Part shown: positions 24,774 to 33,530 of the stretch, in pieces
Layout: each line of letters opens with the position of its first letter
Numbering within the stretch: the stretch's first letter is position 1
Source: Clavibacter michiganensis
Lineage (GTDB): Bacteria; Actinomycetota; Actinomycetes; Actinomycetales; Microbacteriaceae
Assembly (NCBI RefSeq): GCF_016907085.1
Contig: NZ_JAFBBJ010000001.1
Span: 62,001-126,000, forward strand
Length of the DNA stretch: 64,000 bases
Direction: 5' to 3'
The notes under the pieces: model-generated
Database searches by the model: none
The model's input: the letters and a program-made list of their open reading frames with translations, nothing else
What the model was told of the DNA's origin: nothing
Program-made: the position numbers and the translations under genes

Positions 24774-27716
24774 ATGGCCACGCTTCTGTACCGGCTCGGC
24801 CGGATCTCGTTCCTCCACCCGTGGTGCGTCGTCGCCGCGTGGATCCTCGTCCTCGGCATCCTGCTGGGCGGCGGCCTCGCGCTCGGCGGGAAGACCCAGG
24901 AGTCGTTCTCGATCCCGGGCACCGAGTCGCAGGAGGCCATCGACCGGCTCGCCGCCGTGTTCCCGCAGGCCGCGGGCGCGAGCGCGCAGATCGTGACCGA
25001 GGCGCCGGCCGGCGCGAAGGTCACGGACGACGCCGACAAGGCCGCCATCGAGGCGACCGCGACGGCCGCGGGCGAGGTCCCCGGCGTCACGACGGCGCTG
25101 TCCCCGTTCTCCGAGTACGCGACCGACGCCGTGTCCGACGACGGCACCGTGGCGATCACGACCGTGCAGTTCTCCGGGCAGAGCGACCAGGTGACCACCG
25201 CGACGCTCGACGCGCTGAAGGAGTCCGCGCAGGCGGCGGAGGACGCGGGGCTGACGGTGTCGTTCGGCGGCCAGGTGTTCCAGGACGTCCACTACGGCGT
25301 CACGGTCACCGAGGCGTTCGGCGTGCTGTTCGCCGGCCTCGTGCTCGTGCTCACGTTCGGGTCGATGCTCGCCGCCGGCCTGCCGCTCATCGGCGCGCTC
25401 GTCGGCGTCGCGGCGTCCGCGGGCGCGCTCATGGCCGCCTCGAAGTTCGTCACGGTGTCGAGCGCCTCGCCGCTGCTGGCGGTGATGATCGGCCTCGCGG
25501 TCGGCATCGACTACGCCCTCTTCATCCTCATGCGGCACCGCACGCAGCTCGCCAACGGCATGCCCGTCGAGCGCTCGGCGGCGACCGCCGTGGCGACGGC
25601 CGGGAGCGCCGTGATCTTCGCGGGCGTGACCGTGATCATCGCGCTGCTGGGGCTCCTCGTGGTGCAGATCCCGTTCCTCACGGTGATGGGCCTCGGCGCG
25701 GCGTTCGCAGTGCTGCTCGCCATGGGCGTCGCGACCACGCTCCTGCCGGCGATGCTCGGCCTCGCGGGGGAGCGCCTCCGGCCGAAGGAGGGCTCGCGGG
25801 CCGCCCGCCGCGCGAAGGCGCAGGCCGAGGGTACCCAGCGCACGCTCGGCGCGCGCTGGGTCAAGATCGTCACCAAGGTGCCGATCATCCCCGTCGTGAT
25901 CGTGATCGGCATCGCCGGCTTGCTCGCCGTGCCCGCGTCGCAGCTGCAGCTCGGGCTGCCGAGCGGGGCGACCGAGCCCGCCGGATCCACCAGCCGCGTC
26001 GCGTACGACACCGTCTCCGACGCGTTCGGGCCCGGCCACAACGGACCGCTCGTCGTGCTCGTCGACATCACGCAGACCACCGACCCGATCGGGGTGCTCG
26101 GGCAGATCGGCGACGAGATCCGCGGGCTCGACGACGTGGCGTTCGTCGGCACCGGCACGCCGAACCCGTCGGTCGACACCGCGATCATCCAGGTCGTGCC
26201 GGACAGCCCGCCCGAGTCGGCGGAGACCACGGCGCTCATGCAGTCGATCCGCGACCTCGCGCCCGGCCTCCAGGACCGCTACGACACGCGCGTCTCCGTC
26301 ACGGGCACGACGGCCGTGCAGAACGACATCTCGCAGCGGCTCGACCAGGCGCTCGTGCCGTTCGGCATCGTGGTGGTGGGGCTCTCGATCATCCTGCTGA
26401 TGATCGTGTTCCGCTCGATCTTCGTGCCGATCAAGGCCGCGGTCGGCTTCCTGCTGAGCGTCGTCGTCTCGTTCGGCACCGTCGTGCTGATCTTCCAGCA
26501 GGGCCTCTTCGCGGACGCGCTCGGCGTGACGCCCGGTCCGATCCTCAGCTTCATGCCGATCCTGCTCATGGCGATCCTGTTCGGGCTCGCGATGGACTAC
26601 GAGGTGTTCCTCGTCTCCGGCATGCGCGAGGACTTCGTGCACCACGGCGACGCGAAGCGCGCCATCGTCACGGGCTTCTCGGGCGCCGCCCGGGTGGTCA
26701 CGGCCGCCGCGCTCATCATGTTCTTCGTCTTCGCGGCCTTCGTGCCGGAGGGCGCCGGCGTCATCAAGACCATCGCGCTCGGCCTCGCGGTCGGCATCTT
26801 CTTCGACGCGTTCCTCGTGCGCATGACCCTGGTGCCCGCCGCCATGGCGCTGCTCGGGAAGCGCGCGTGGTGGATCCCGCGCTGGCTCGACCGGATCCTG
26901 CCGGACGTCGACATCGAGGGCGAGGGCCTCCGCGAGCACCAGGACGACGTCGACTGGGCGCGCGCGTCCGGCGCCGCCGTCGCGGCGGAGCGGCTCGTCG
27001 TGGGCGTACCGGGCCGCCGGCTCGCGCCCGTCGACCTCAGCGCGCCCGCCGGATCCCTCGTGCTCGTCGAGGGCGAGGTCGCCGACCGGCGCCTCCTCGG
27101 CGCGACGCTCGGGGCGCGGCTCGCTGCGATGTCCGGCCGCGCGCACGTCGCCGGGCACCCGCTCGCCTCCGAGTCCGGTCGCGTGCTCACGAGCGTCGCC
27201 ATGGCCGACCTCGGCCGCGTCGACCGGGTCGACTCCGGCGTCACGGTGGGGGACCTCCTCGCCGAGCGCATCGACCTGTCCGAGCCGATGGGCCGCCGCC
27301 GCGGCGCCCGCGCGCGTCAGGAGGAGTGGCTCGGGCGCCTGGACCAGGCCGCCGATGCGGCGGGCGCGCGGCGCATCGGCGCCGACGACCCCGTGGGATC
27401 GCTCCTGCCGCTCGAGCGCGCCATCGCCCTGACGGCCGTCGCCGCCGCCGGGCGCGCCCCCGTGCTCGTGCTCGACGTGGTGGACCCGTTCCCGGACGCC
27501 GCCGCCGAGCGCGCGTTCCTCGCCGCCCTGCCCGCGCTCGTGCACGAGAGCACGACCGTGCTCCTGGGCGCGCCGTGGTTCCCGGACGAGCACGGGATCC
27601 CCGGCAGGCCCACCGTGCGCCTCCGCCTCGCGGCGGACGACGCGCCCGCTCCCGACGCCCTCGGGCGCCCCGACATCGACCAGCCCGTCACGACCGGCAA
27701 GGAGACCCGCCGATGA
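24774..27716 (+). CDS. MMPL/RND-family transporter with C-terminal degenerate ABC-ATPase-like region
   Basis: 980 residues. The start MATLLYRLGRISFLHPWCVVAAWILVLG and two blocks of one plus five membrane helices separated by large outside loops are typical of MMPL proteins. The intramembrane acidic motifs GLAVGIDYALFILMRHR and GLAMDYEVFLVSGMRED carry the Asp/Tyr pairs used for proton coupling. Membrane segments end near residue 710. Residues about 735-935 are extra: they read like an ABC nucleotide-binding domain that has lost catalysis, with GEVADRRL (767-774) in place of a Walker A, SLLPLERAIAL (876-886) in place of LSGGERQRVAL, and LVLDVVDP (898-905), which lacks the Walker B glutamate. 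The stop overlaps the YhgE start (ATGA). It probably exports a lipid or hydrophobic compound; the substrate is unknown. Confidence 0.85.
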   Translation: MATLLYRLGRISFLHPWCVVAAWILVLGILLGGGLALGGKTQESFSIPGTESQEAIDRLAAVFPQAAGASAQIVTEAPAGAKVTDDADKAAIEATATAAGEVPGVTTALSPFSEYATDAVSDDGTVAITTVQFSGQSDQVTTATLDALKESAQAAEDAGLTVSFGGQVFQDVHYGVTVTEAFGVLFAGLVLVLTFGSMLAAGLPLIGALVGVAASAGALMAASKFVTVSSASPLLAVMIGLAVGIDYALFILMRHRTQLANGMPVERSAATAVATAGSAVIFAGVTVIIALLGLLVVQIPFLTVMGLGAAFAVLLAMGVATTLLPAMLGLAGERLRPKEGSRAARRAKAQAEGTQRTLGARWVKIVTKVPIIPVVIVIGIAGLLAVPASQLQLGLPSGATEPAGSTSRVAYDTVSDAFGPGHNGPLVVLVDITQTTDPIGVLGQIGDEIRGLDDVAFVGTGTPNPSVDTAIIQVVPDSPPESAETTALMQSIRDLAPGLQDRYDTRVSVTGTTAVQNDISQRLDQALVPFGIVVVGLSIILLMIVFRSIFVPIKAAVGFLLSVVVSFGTVVLIFQQGLFADALGVTPGPILSFMPILLMAILFGLAMDYEVFLVSGMREDFVHHGDAKRAIVTGFSGAARVVTAAALIMFFVFAAFVPEGAGVIKTIALGLAVGIFFDAFLVRMTLVPAAMALLGKRAWWIPRWLDRILPDVDIEGEGLREHQDDVDWARASGAAVAAERLVVGVPGRRLAPVDLSAPAGSLVLVEGEVADRRLLGATLGARLAAMSGRAHVAGHPLASESGRVLTSVAMADLGRVDRVDSGVTVGDLLAERIDLSEPMGRRRGARARQEEWLGRLDQAADAAGARRIGADDPVGSLLPLERAIALTAVAAAGRAPVLVLDVVDPFPDAAAERAFLAALPALVHESTTVLLGAPWFPDEHGIPGRPTVRLRLAADDAPAPDALGRPDIDQPVTTGKETRR

Positions 27717-29608
27717 CCACCCGCACCGTACGCCGACGCCTCGCCGTCGCCCTGGTCGCGATCGTGCCCCTCGCGGTCGCCGGCCTCTTCATCGGCTCGC
27801 TCTCGGACGTCGCGACGGGCGTCGAGCGCGTGCCCGCCGCCATCGTCAACCAGGACGAGATCGTCCAGCAGAAGGCCCAGGACGGCACCGAGTCGCCCGT
27901 GCTCGCCGGCCGCCTGCTCGTCACCCAGCTGACCAGCGACGACAACCAGGCCTTCGACTGGACCATCACCAACGCCGACGAGGCGCAGAGGATGCTCGAC
28001 GACGGCGAGGTCTACGCGGTGCTCACGGTGCCGAAGGACTTCTCCTCCTCGATCGTGTCGCTGTCGACGGACGCCCCGAAGCGCGCCGAGATCAGCGTGA
28101 AGACGGACGACGCGCACGGATACCTGACGGGCGCGGCCACCCAGGCCGTGGGCGTCGGCATGACGAGCGTGTTCGGCAACGCGATCACCTCGCAGTTCGT
28201 CTCCGGCATCTACACGACCTTCGGCGGCCTCAAGGGATCGCTCACGGACGCGGGGGCCGGGGCGGACAAGCTGGCCGACGGGGCCACGCAGCTCTCCGCG
28301 GGGGCGACGACGCTCGGCGACGGGATCACGCAGCTCGGCGACGGCGTCGGGCAGTCCCAGCAGGGGGCGTCGAAGCTCGCGGACGGCCTCGGCACCTACA
28401 CGGGCGGCGTCTCGCAGCTCTCCTCCGGGCTCGACCGGCTGCAGACGGGGGCCGCCGGGCTCTCGCAGGTGTCCGACGGCGTGGGGAAGTACGCGGGCGG
28501 GGCCGGGCAGATCGCGGCGCAGGTCCAGGGGATCCGACAGCAGCTCGCCGCGAACCCGCAGAGCGCGCCGATCGCCGCTCAGCTCGAGCCGCTCGAGCAG
28601 GGGCTCGACCAGTACGCCGCGCAGGGGCAGGCCCTCGCGACGCAGGCCGCTGCGGGGATCCAGGGCGTGCAGCAGGGCATCGGGCAGAGCGCGTCCGGCG
28701 CATCGCAGCTCGCGGCCAACGGCGGCGCCCTCGTCTCGGGCGCCCGCCAGCTGAGCGACGGCCTCGGCCAGCTGCGCACCGGCACGACCTCGGCGGCGAC
28801 GGGCGCGGGCGACCTCGCGACCGGCGCGGACGCGCTCTCGTCCGGCGCGACCGAGCTCGGCACCGGGCTCACGCAGGGCGCGGAGCAGATCCCGTCGCTC
28901 GATGCCGACCAGGCGTCCCAGGCGTCGGGCGTCGTCGCGGATCCGGTCGGCCTCACCGTGGAGCGCGAGAACGAGATCGGCAACCCGGGCGACGCGATCG
29001 CCGCCATCTTCGTGCCCATCGGCCTCTGGCTCGGCGCGTTCGCGACCTTCCTCGTGCTGCGTCCGGCCGCGCGGCGGCTGCTCGCCTCCTCGGCCGGGAC
29101 CGGCCGCGTGATGGGGCGCGTGCTCGCGCGCGCGGCCCTCATCGCGCTCGCCCAGGTCGTGCTGCTCGTCGCGCTCGTGCACGCCGCCCTCGGCCTGTCC
29201 CTCGCGCTGCTGCCCGCGACCCTCGGGTTCGCGGCCGTCACCGCGGCGGCCTTCACGGCGATCCACTACCTGCTCCGGCAGGCGTTCGGGCGCGCGGGAC
29301 TCGTGGTGTCGCTGATCCTGCTGGCCATCCAGGCCGCGGCGATGGGCGGGGTGATCCCGATGCAGCTCGTGGCCGCGCCGTTCCAGGCGATCAGCCCGTT
29401 CCTGCCGCTCACCTACGCGGCGTCGGGCATGCAGGCGATCATCGCGGGCGGTGCCCCGGGCCTCGCGTGGGGCGCGGCGGGCGTGCTCGCGGTGTTCCTG
29501 CTGCTGAGCCTCGCGGTGTCGTACCTCGTGACGCGGCGCTCCCGCCGGGCGAAGAGCCTCGGGCTCGTGCCCGGGACGGCGCCCTCCTCGGTGGCCGTCG
29601 CGGTCTGA
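27713..29608 (+). CDS. YhgE/Pip-family membrane protein
   Basis: 631 residues. One N-terminal transmembrane helix (LAVALVAIVPLAVAGLFIGSL) is followed by a YhgE/Pip outside domain (VPAAIVNQDEIV ... DDGEVYAVLTVPKDFSSSIVSL). Residues about 185-390 are a long region of Gly/Ala-rich heptad-like repeats of the form L(A/S)xGxxQL. Five C-terminal helices have the ABC-2-like permease shape of this family. Its ATG overlaps the MMPL stop by four bases, so the two are translationally coupled. Relatives include phage infection protein Pip, YhgE and EsaA. A joint export machine with the MMPL protein is inferred from the operon. Confidence 0.88.
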   Translation: MTTRTVRRRLAVALVAIVPLAVAGLFIGSLSDVATGVERVPAAIVNQDEIVQQKAQDGTESPVLAGRLLVTQLTSDDNQAFDWTITNADEAQRMLDDGEVYAVLTVPKDFSSSIVSLSTDAPKRAEISVKTDDAHGYLTGAATQAVGVGMTSVFGNAITSQFVSGIYTTFGGLKGSLTDAGAGADKLADGATQLSAGATTLGDGITQLGDGVGQSQQGASKLADGLGTYTGGVSQLSSGLDRLQTGAAGLSQVSDGVGKYAGGAGQIAAQVQGIRQQLAANPQSAPIAAQLEPLEQGLDQYAAQGQALATQAAAGIQGVQQGIGQSASGASQLAANGGALVSGARQLSDGLGQLRTGTTSAATGAGDLATGADALSSGATELGTGLTQGAEQIPSLDADQASQASGVVADPVGLTVERENEIGNPGDAIAAIFVPIGLWLGAFATFLVLRPAARRLLASSAGTGRVMGRVLARAALIALAQVVLLVALVHAALGLSLALLPATLGFAAVTAAAFTAIHYLLRQAFGRAGLVVSLILLAIQAAAMGGVIPMQLVAAPFQAISPFLPLTYAASGMQAIIAGGAPGLAWGAAGVLAVFLLLSLAVSYLVTRRSRRAKSLGLVPGTAPSSVAVAV

Positions 29609-29612
29609 CGCC

Positions 29613-29646
29613 CGCGGCGGCCGGCCATGGTCGGCCGGTCGCCGCG
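29613..29646. terminator. Hairpin at the end of the tetR-MMPL-yhgE operon
   Basis: 29613-29626 pairs with 29633-29646 (14 bp, one G-T pair) around ATGGTC. No T-run. Confidence 0.65.
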
Positions 29647-29695
29647 GCGCGATCCGTGCACGGCGGGCCGCACCCGCGCCCGGAGACCCGTATCG

Positions 29696-29716
29696 TTCTG
29701 AGAACCATTCTCAGAA
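29696..29716. promoter_or_regulatory. Zur-box-like palindrome
   Basis: A perfect palindrome with nine-base arms and a CCA centre; its core TGAGAACCATTCTCA (29699-29713) fits the actinobacterial Zur pattern TGANAANNNTTNTCA. TATCGT at 29691-29696 is a possible -10, which puts the box over the transcription start of the downstream gene. Confidence 0.75.
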
Positions 29717-29726
29717 AGCGGTCACC

Positions 29727-31037
29727 ATGCGCATCCCCTCGCTCCTCGCCGTCGGCCTCGCCGCCGCCGGCCTCCTCGCAGGCTCCCTCGCGGCACCCGG
29801 CCCCGCCGCGGAGGCGGCACCGCGCGCCCGCTGGCTGCTCGTGGCCGACCCGTCCGCGCACGCCGTCTCCGTCGCGGACGCGTTGACCGGGCGCATCACG
29901 GGCGCGCTGCCCGGCGCCGTGCTCGGCACGCACGCGGGCGTGATCCAGATGGGCCACGGCCGCGTGGCCTTCGTCGACGAGGCGGGGCCGCGGCTCGACG
30001 TGGTCGACATCGGCTCGTCGGGCGTCCCGCGCATCGCCTCGTCCACGCCGATCCCCGCGGTCGCCGGCGCGTGGACCCGCGCCGGCTGGATCTCGGACGA
30101 CCCCGGCCACCGCTTCGTCGCGGTCGGCTCGGACATCGACGGGTCCACCACGCAGCAGGTCACGGTCGTCGACACCCGCAGGCAGCTGGCGCGCACCGCG
30201 ACGATCCGCACGAGCGAGGTGACCCTCGCCACGACGGGGGAGCGCGGAACCGAGGAGATGGAGACCTTCCTCGTCGGCTCGCCGCTCCGGCTCGTCGTGA
30301 GCGCGGGCGGGCGCCTCGACGCGTACGACGTGTCGGCGATCCTCGGGGGCGACACCACGCCGGCGCCCGTGGCGACGACCCCGCTCGGCGCGTACCCGCA
30401 CGGCCCGGTGGCCGACGCGCGCGGCACCGTGATCGGCTCGACGCTGCACGACGGGATCGAGACGGTGCCGCTCACGCGGACCGGCTTCGGCGCCGCCTTC
30501 TCCCGCGCCTACCCCGAGCCCGCCGTGCAGAGCTACCGGCCGCGCATGGCTCCGGACGGCGAGACCGCCGTGGGCACGCAGACCGGCACCGGACCGGGCG
30601 CGCCCACGCTGCTGACGTCATCGTCGATGCATGGGCGGGGAGTCGCGAGCGTGGCGCTCGGCTCGGGCACGTCGACGCGCGCGGTCGTCACGCCGGGCTA
30701 CGCGGCCGCGGTCGTGACCGCCGGCGGCGCGGACACGCTGTCCCTCGTCGCCCGCGGCCGGTCGGGGCTGTACGACGGCGCGGTCACGACCGTGCGGCTG
30801 CCGGCCCTCGGGCAGACGCCGGGCGCCGGATCCGCCGCGCGCTTCCTCGCCGCCTCCGACGACGGCTCCGAGCTGTTCCTCTCCCGGGCCGGCACGGGAT
30901 CCGTCCTCGAGATCGACGTCGCGGGCACGACGGCGACGGTGCGCGGCACGATCGCCGTCCCGTCGACGCTCCCGGACGGCGGCTACCTCGCCACGGTGGA
31001 TCCCCACCAGCGGCCCTACGACCTCAGCGGGCGCTGA
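29727..31037 (+). CDS. Secreted beta-propeller-like protein, AztD-like, probably zinc regulated
   Basis: 436 residues with a signal peptide (MRIPSLLAVGLAAAGLLAGSLAAPGPAAEAAPRA, probable cleavage after an Ala-x-Ala). The mature part is made of repeated four-stranded segments (WLLVADPSAHAVSVADALTGRITGALPG; GRVAFVDEAGPRLDVVDIGSSG), as in WD40-like propellers such as the zinc metallochaperone AztD. Histidines HAGVIQMGHG and YPHGPVADARG could bind metal. Gene context gives no aztABC transporter beside it. The assignment rests on the fold and on the Zur box 11 bases upstream of the ATG, so the function is tentative. Confidence 0.62.
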   Translation: MRIPSLLAVGLAAAGLLAGSLAAPGPAAEAAPRARWLLVADPSAHAVSVADALTGRITGALPGAVLGTHAGVIQMGHGRVAFVDEAGPRLDVVDIGSSGVPRIASSTPIPAVAGAWTRAGWISDDPGHRFVAVGSDIDGSTTQQVTVVDTRRQLARTATIRTSEVTLATTGERGTEEMETFLVGSPLRLVVSAGGRLDAYDVSAILGGDTTPAPVATTPLGAYPHGPVADARGTVIGSTLHDGIETVPLTRTGFGAAFSRAYPEPAVQSYRPRMAPDGETAVGTQTGTGPGAPTLLTSSSMHGRGVASVALGSGTSTRAVVTPGYAAAVVTAGGADTLSLVARGRSGLYDGAVTTVRLPALGQTPGAGSAARFLAASDDGSELFLSRAGTGSVLEIDVAGTTATVRGTIAVPSTLPDGGYLATVDPHQRPYDLSGR

Positions 31038-31058
31038 CCGCGGATCCCGCCCGCACCG

Positions 31059-31098
31059 ACGACGAGGGCCGCCCGGACATCCGGGCGGCCCTCGTCGT
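31059..31098. terminator. 19-bp bidirectional hairpin
   Basis: 31059-31077 is perfectly complementary to 31080-31098, with only two bases between the arms. It serves the convergent AztD-like and ABM genes. Confidence 0.75.
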
Positions 31099-31115
31099 GC
31101 GTCGTGCGCGCGCCG

Positions 31116-31418
31116 CTACAGCGCGAGCGCGATGCGCCCGCTGAACACGCGGGTCACGGGCGGCGCGGCCAGGACCTCGCCGAGGCGCGCGGCGCCATCG
31201 GGCGTGGCGCGCCAGGCGACGTAGGCGTCGTGGTCGGCGGTGGACGCCCACTGCTCCACGACGATCATGCGGGCTGGGTCGGCGTCGTCGACGAGGACCT
31301 CGAGGCCCTCGTTGCCCGCGAAGGCGCGCGTGGCCTGCAGGGTCTCGGCGAGGACGTCGGCGACGTCGGCCAGGCGGCTCTCGTCGACCTGGATCTCGAG
31401 GTGCACGGTGGTGCTCAT
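31116..31418 (-). CDS. ABM-family (antibiotic biosynthesis monooxygenase-like) protein
   Basis: 100 residues. The ferredoxin-like ABM fold is seen in VHLEIQVDESRLADVADVLAETLQATRAFAGNEGLEVLVDDADPARMIVVEQWASTADHDAYVAWRATP; the EQW-x-HDAY pattern is the most typical part. Members are small dimeric cofactor-free oxygenases or stress proteins, and the substrate is not known. The start ATG 31418 is preceded by GGAG. The in-frame upstream ATG (31496) would add 26 low-complexity residues and is less likely. Confidence 0.85.
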   Translation of the reverse strand: MSTTVHLEIQVDESRLADVADVLAETLQATRAFAGNEGLEVLVDDADPARMIVVEQWASTADHDAYVAWRATPDGAARLGEVLAAPPVTRVFSGRIALAL

Positions 31419-31587
31419 GGTGTCTCCGGTCCCGACGGCGGGCGGGCGGGGCCGCGCGCGACGTCGATCATGTGCGGGGACGTTCCCCTGCCCCATCCAA
31501 CCGCGTGCGCCCGGGCGGCACTCCCGACGGGCACGCGCGGGCGTGTCGGGAGGGAGCGGCGGGCGCCCGACAGGGGCGCCCCGCGGG

Positions 31588-32463
31588 TCACCGGTCGCGA
31601 CGGAGCGCCGTGCGGAGCCGCTGGTACCCGGACACCACGGGCGGCGCGACGGGCGTCTTCTCCGGCGCCATGTCGAGCCGGAGCTGCCGCTGCGCGAACT
31701 CGCGCGTCTCGACCAGCATGGCGAGCCGCTGCTCCTCGGTCTTGGCCTTCCGGGTGTTCACCTCGGCGACGACGCCGCCCTGCCAGCCCTGCTCGGCGAG
31801 CCAGCGGAGCGTCTCGGCGACGGGCTGCGTGCCGCGGCCGGGGAGGAGGTGCTCGTCGAGGATGCGGCCGTCGTCTTGCGAGCCGGATCCGTCGCACAGG
31901 TGCACGTGGCGCAGGCGCGGGCCGAGGGCCTTGGCCATCTCGAGCGCGTCCTGTCCGGAGAGGGAGGCGTGCGAGAAGTCGAGCGTGGTGGCGTCGCAGT
32001 CCATGTCCCGCGGATCCCAGCCGGGCGCGTAGGCCTTCATGCTGCGGCCGGCGACCTGCCACGGGAACATGTTCTCGACCGCGATCTCGACGCCCGTCTC
32101 CGTCTGGATGGAGCGCACGATCTCGAGGAACGACTCGGCGTAGCCGGCCTGCCAGCGGAACGGCGGGTGCACCACGACGGCGGGCGCCCCGACCGCGCGG
32201 GCGAGCTCGGCGGACCGCTCCAGCTTGACCTTCGGGTCCCGCCCCCACACGAAGTGCGTGAGCAGCAGCACGGGCGCGTGGATGGAGAGGATCGGCAGGC
32301 CGTGCTTCTCCGACAGGCCGCGCAGGGCGTCGGCGTCCTGGGTGACCTGGTCGTTCGTCACCATGATCTCGACGCCGTCGAAGCCGGCGCGCTTGGCCAT
32401 GACGAAGGCGTTCTCGACGGGCTGGGGGTACACGCAGGTGGTGCTCATGCCTACTCGGATCAC
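31588..32463 (-). CDS. Sugar phosphate isomerase/epimerase (xylose isomerase-like TIM barrel)
   Basis: 291 residues from GTG 32463. The AP-endonuclease-2/xylose isomerase-like TIM barrel carries likely metal ligands in VAVENMFP-type text (EIAVENMFPW), HLCDGSGS and VAEVNTR. The N-terminus MIRVGMSTTCVYPQPVENAFVMAKRAGFDGVEIMV matches the IolE/hydroxypyruvate isomerase style. GTG 32463 is preferred over ATG 32448 because a TAGGGT -10 lies seven bases before it and there is no Shine-Dalgarno sequence for either. The reaction is unknown. It is divergent from the fructosamine kinase gene (148 bp). Confidence 0.82.
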   Translation of the reverse strand: MIRVGMSTTCVYPQPVENAFVMAKRAGFDGVEIMVTNDQVTQDADALRGLSEKHGLPILSIHAPVLLLTHFVWGRDPKVKLERSAELARAVGAPAVVVHPPFRWQAGYAESFLEIVRSIQTETGVEIAVENMFPWQVAGRSMKAYAPGWDPRDMDCDATTLDFSHASLSGQDALEMAKALGPRLRHVHLCDGSGSQDDGRILDEHLLPGRGTQPVAETLRWLAEQGWQGGVVAEVNTRKAKTEEQRLAMLVETREFAQRQLRLDMAPEKTPVAPPVVSGYQRLRTALRRDR

Positions 32464-32470
32464 GTCGGCG

Positions 32471-32476
32471 ACCCTA
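32471..32476 (-). promoter_or_regulatory. -10 TAGGGT, leaderless type
   Basis: It lies seven bases before GTG 32463 of the isomerase gene and supports that start. Confidence 0.45.
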
Positions 32477-32611
32477 CCCGCCGCCCCTGTGCCCCCGGGA
32501 TACGCGGGCGGTCCGGCGCGTGTCGGGTGCGCGACGCGGACAGGCCGGGTGGGCATGCTGGATCCTTCGGGGAGGGCGGCTGACGCGCCGCCCGTGAGGC
32601 GAGGAGCGGGC

Positions 32612-33430
32612 ATGGCGACTGCGGGATCCGGCACGAGCGGGAGCGCGGACGCGTTCCGGAAGGAGCGTCCCGACGCGCCGCACGGCTTCTTCGAGGCCGA
32701 GGCGGCCGGGCTCGCGTGGCTCGCGGAGGCGGAGCGCGACGGGGGAGCGCGCGTGGTCCGCGTCCTCGGCGTGGCGCCCGGCCGCATCGACCTCGAGCGC
32801 CTCGCGCCCGCGCGCCCCACGCGCCAGGCCGCCCGGGCGCTCGGGGCGGCGCTCGCCGTCACGCACGATGCCGGCGCGCCCGCGTTCGGGTCCCCGCCCG
32901 CGGGGCTCGACGGCCCGGCGTTCATCGGGCGGCAGCCGCTGTCGGTGCGCACCGCCGACGGACCCGGCGCGGGGGAGGGCTGGGGCGCCTGGTACGCCCG
33001 CGAGCGCGTGCTGCCGTACCTCCGCCGCGCGGTCGACGCGGGCAACGCCACCTCCGCGCAGGCGTCCGACGTGGAGCGCGCGTGCGCCCGCGCCGCCGAC
33101 GGCCGGTTCGACGACCAGGCGCCGCCCGCGCGGATCCACGGCGACCTCTGGTCCGGCAACGTGCAGTGGACGGACGCCGGAGCCGTCCTCATCGACCCGG
33201 CCGCGCACGGCGGCCACCGCGAGACCGACCTCGCGATGCTCGCGCTCTTCGGCTGCCCGGGCCTCGACGACCTCCTGGGCGCGTACGCGGACACCGGATC
33301 CCTCGCCGCCGGCTGGCGCGCCCGCGTGCCGCTGCACCAGCTGCATCCGCTCGCCGTGCACGCCGCCTCGCACGGCCCGGCGTACGGCGACGCGCTGCAC
33401 GACGCGGCCCGCGCGGTGCTCCGGATGTGA
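32612..33430 (+). CDS. Fructosamine kinase family protein
   Basis: 272 residues from ATG 32612, with GAGGAG eight bases upstream. The kinase-like fold shows [27 protein letters not shown] near the start, the catalytic loop [13 protein letters not shown] and the metal-binding [18 protein letters not shown], exactly as in fructosamine-3-kinases (PF03881). It should phosphorylate ketosamines (glycated amines) so that they break down, a deglycation repair role. Length is slightly short for the family (about 285-300), mostly at the N-terminus. It is followed by otsA, 100 bp away. Confidence 0.9.
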   Translation: MATAGSGTSGSADAFRKERPDAPHGFFEAEAAGLAWLAEAERDGGARVVRVLGVAPGRIDLERLAPARPTRQAARALGAALAVTHDAGAPAFGSPPAGLDGPAFIGRQPLSVRTADGPGAGEGWGAWYARERVLPYLRRAVDAGNATSAQASDVERACARAADGRFDDQAPPARIHGDLWSGNVQWTDAGAVLIDPAAHGGHRETDLAMLALFGCPGLDDLLGAYADTGSLAAGWRARVPLHQLHPLAVHAASHGPAYGDALHDAARAVLRM

Positions 33431-33474
33431 CGCCGGCGGACGCGCGACCCCCGGTCAGGCGGCGGTGGGGCTGG

Positions 33475-33480
33475 TAGCCT
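33475..33480 (+). promoter_or_regulatory. Possible -10 TAGCCT for otsAB
   Basis: The expected start is near 33487, giving a leader of about 44 bases before GTG 33531. No good -35 is visible. Confidence 0.4.
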
Positions 33481-33530
33481 CAACCCACCGAGCAGGTACC
33501 ACAGAGCTCTGCGCAACCGAGACGGGAACC

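Noticed and set aside
24042..27593. 1183-codon minus-strand frame over the MMPL gene
   Set aside because: Low-complexity His/Asp/Arg/Glu-rich translation, no start context, and it lies fully opposite a well-recognised gene.
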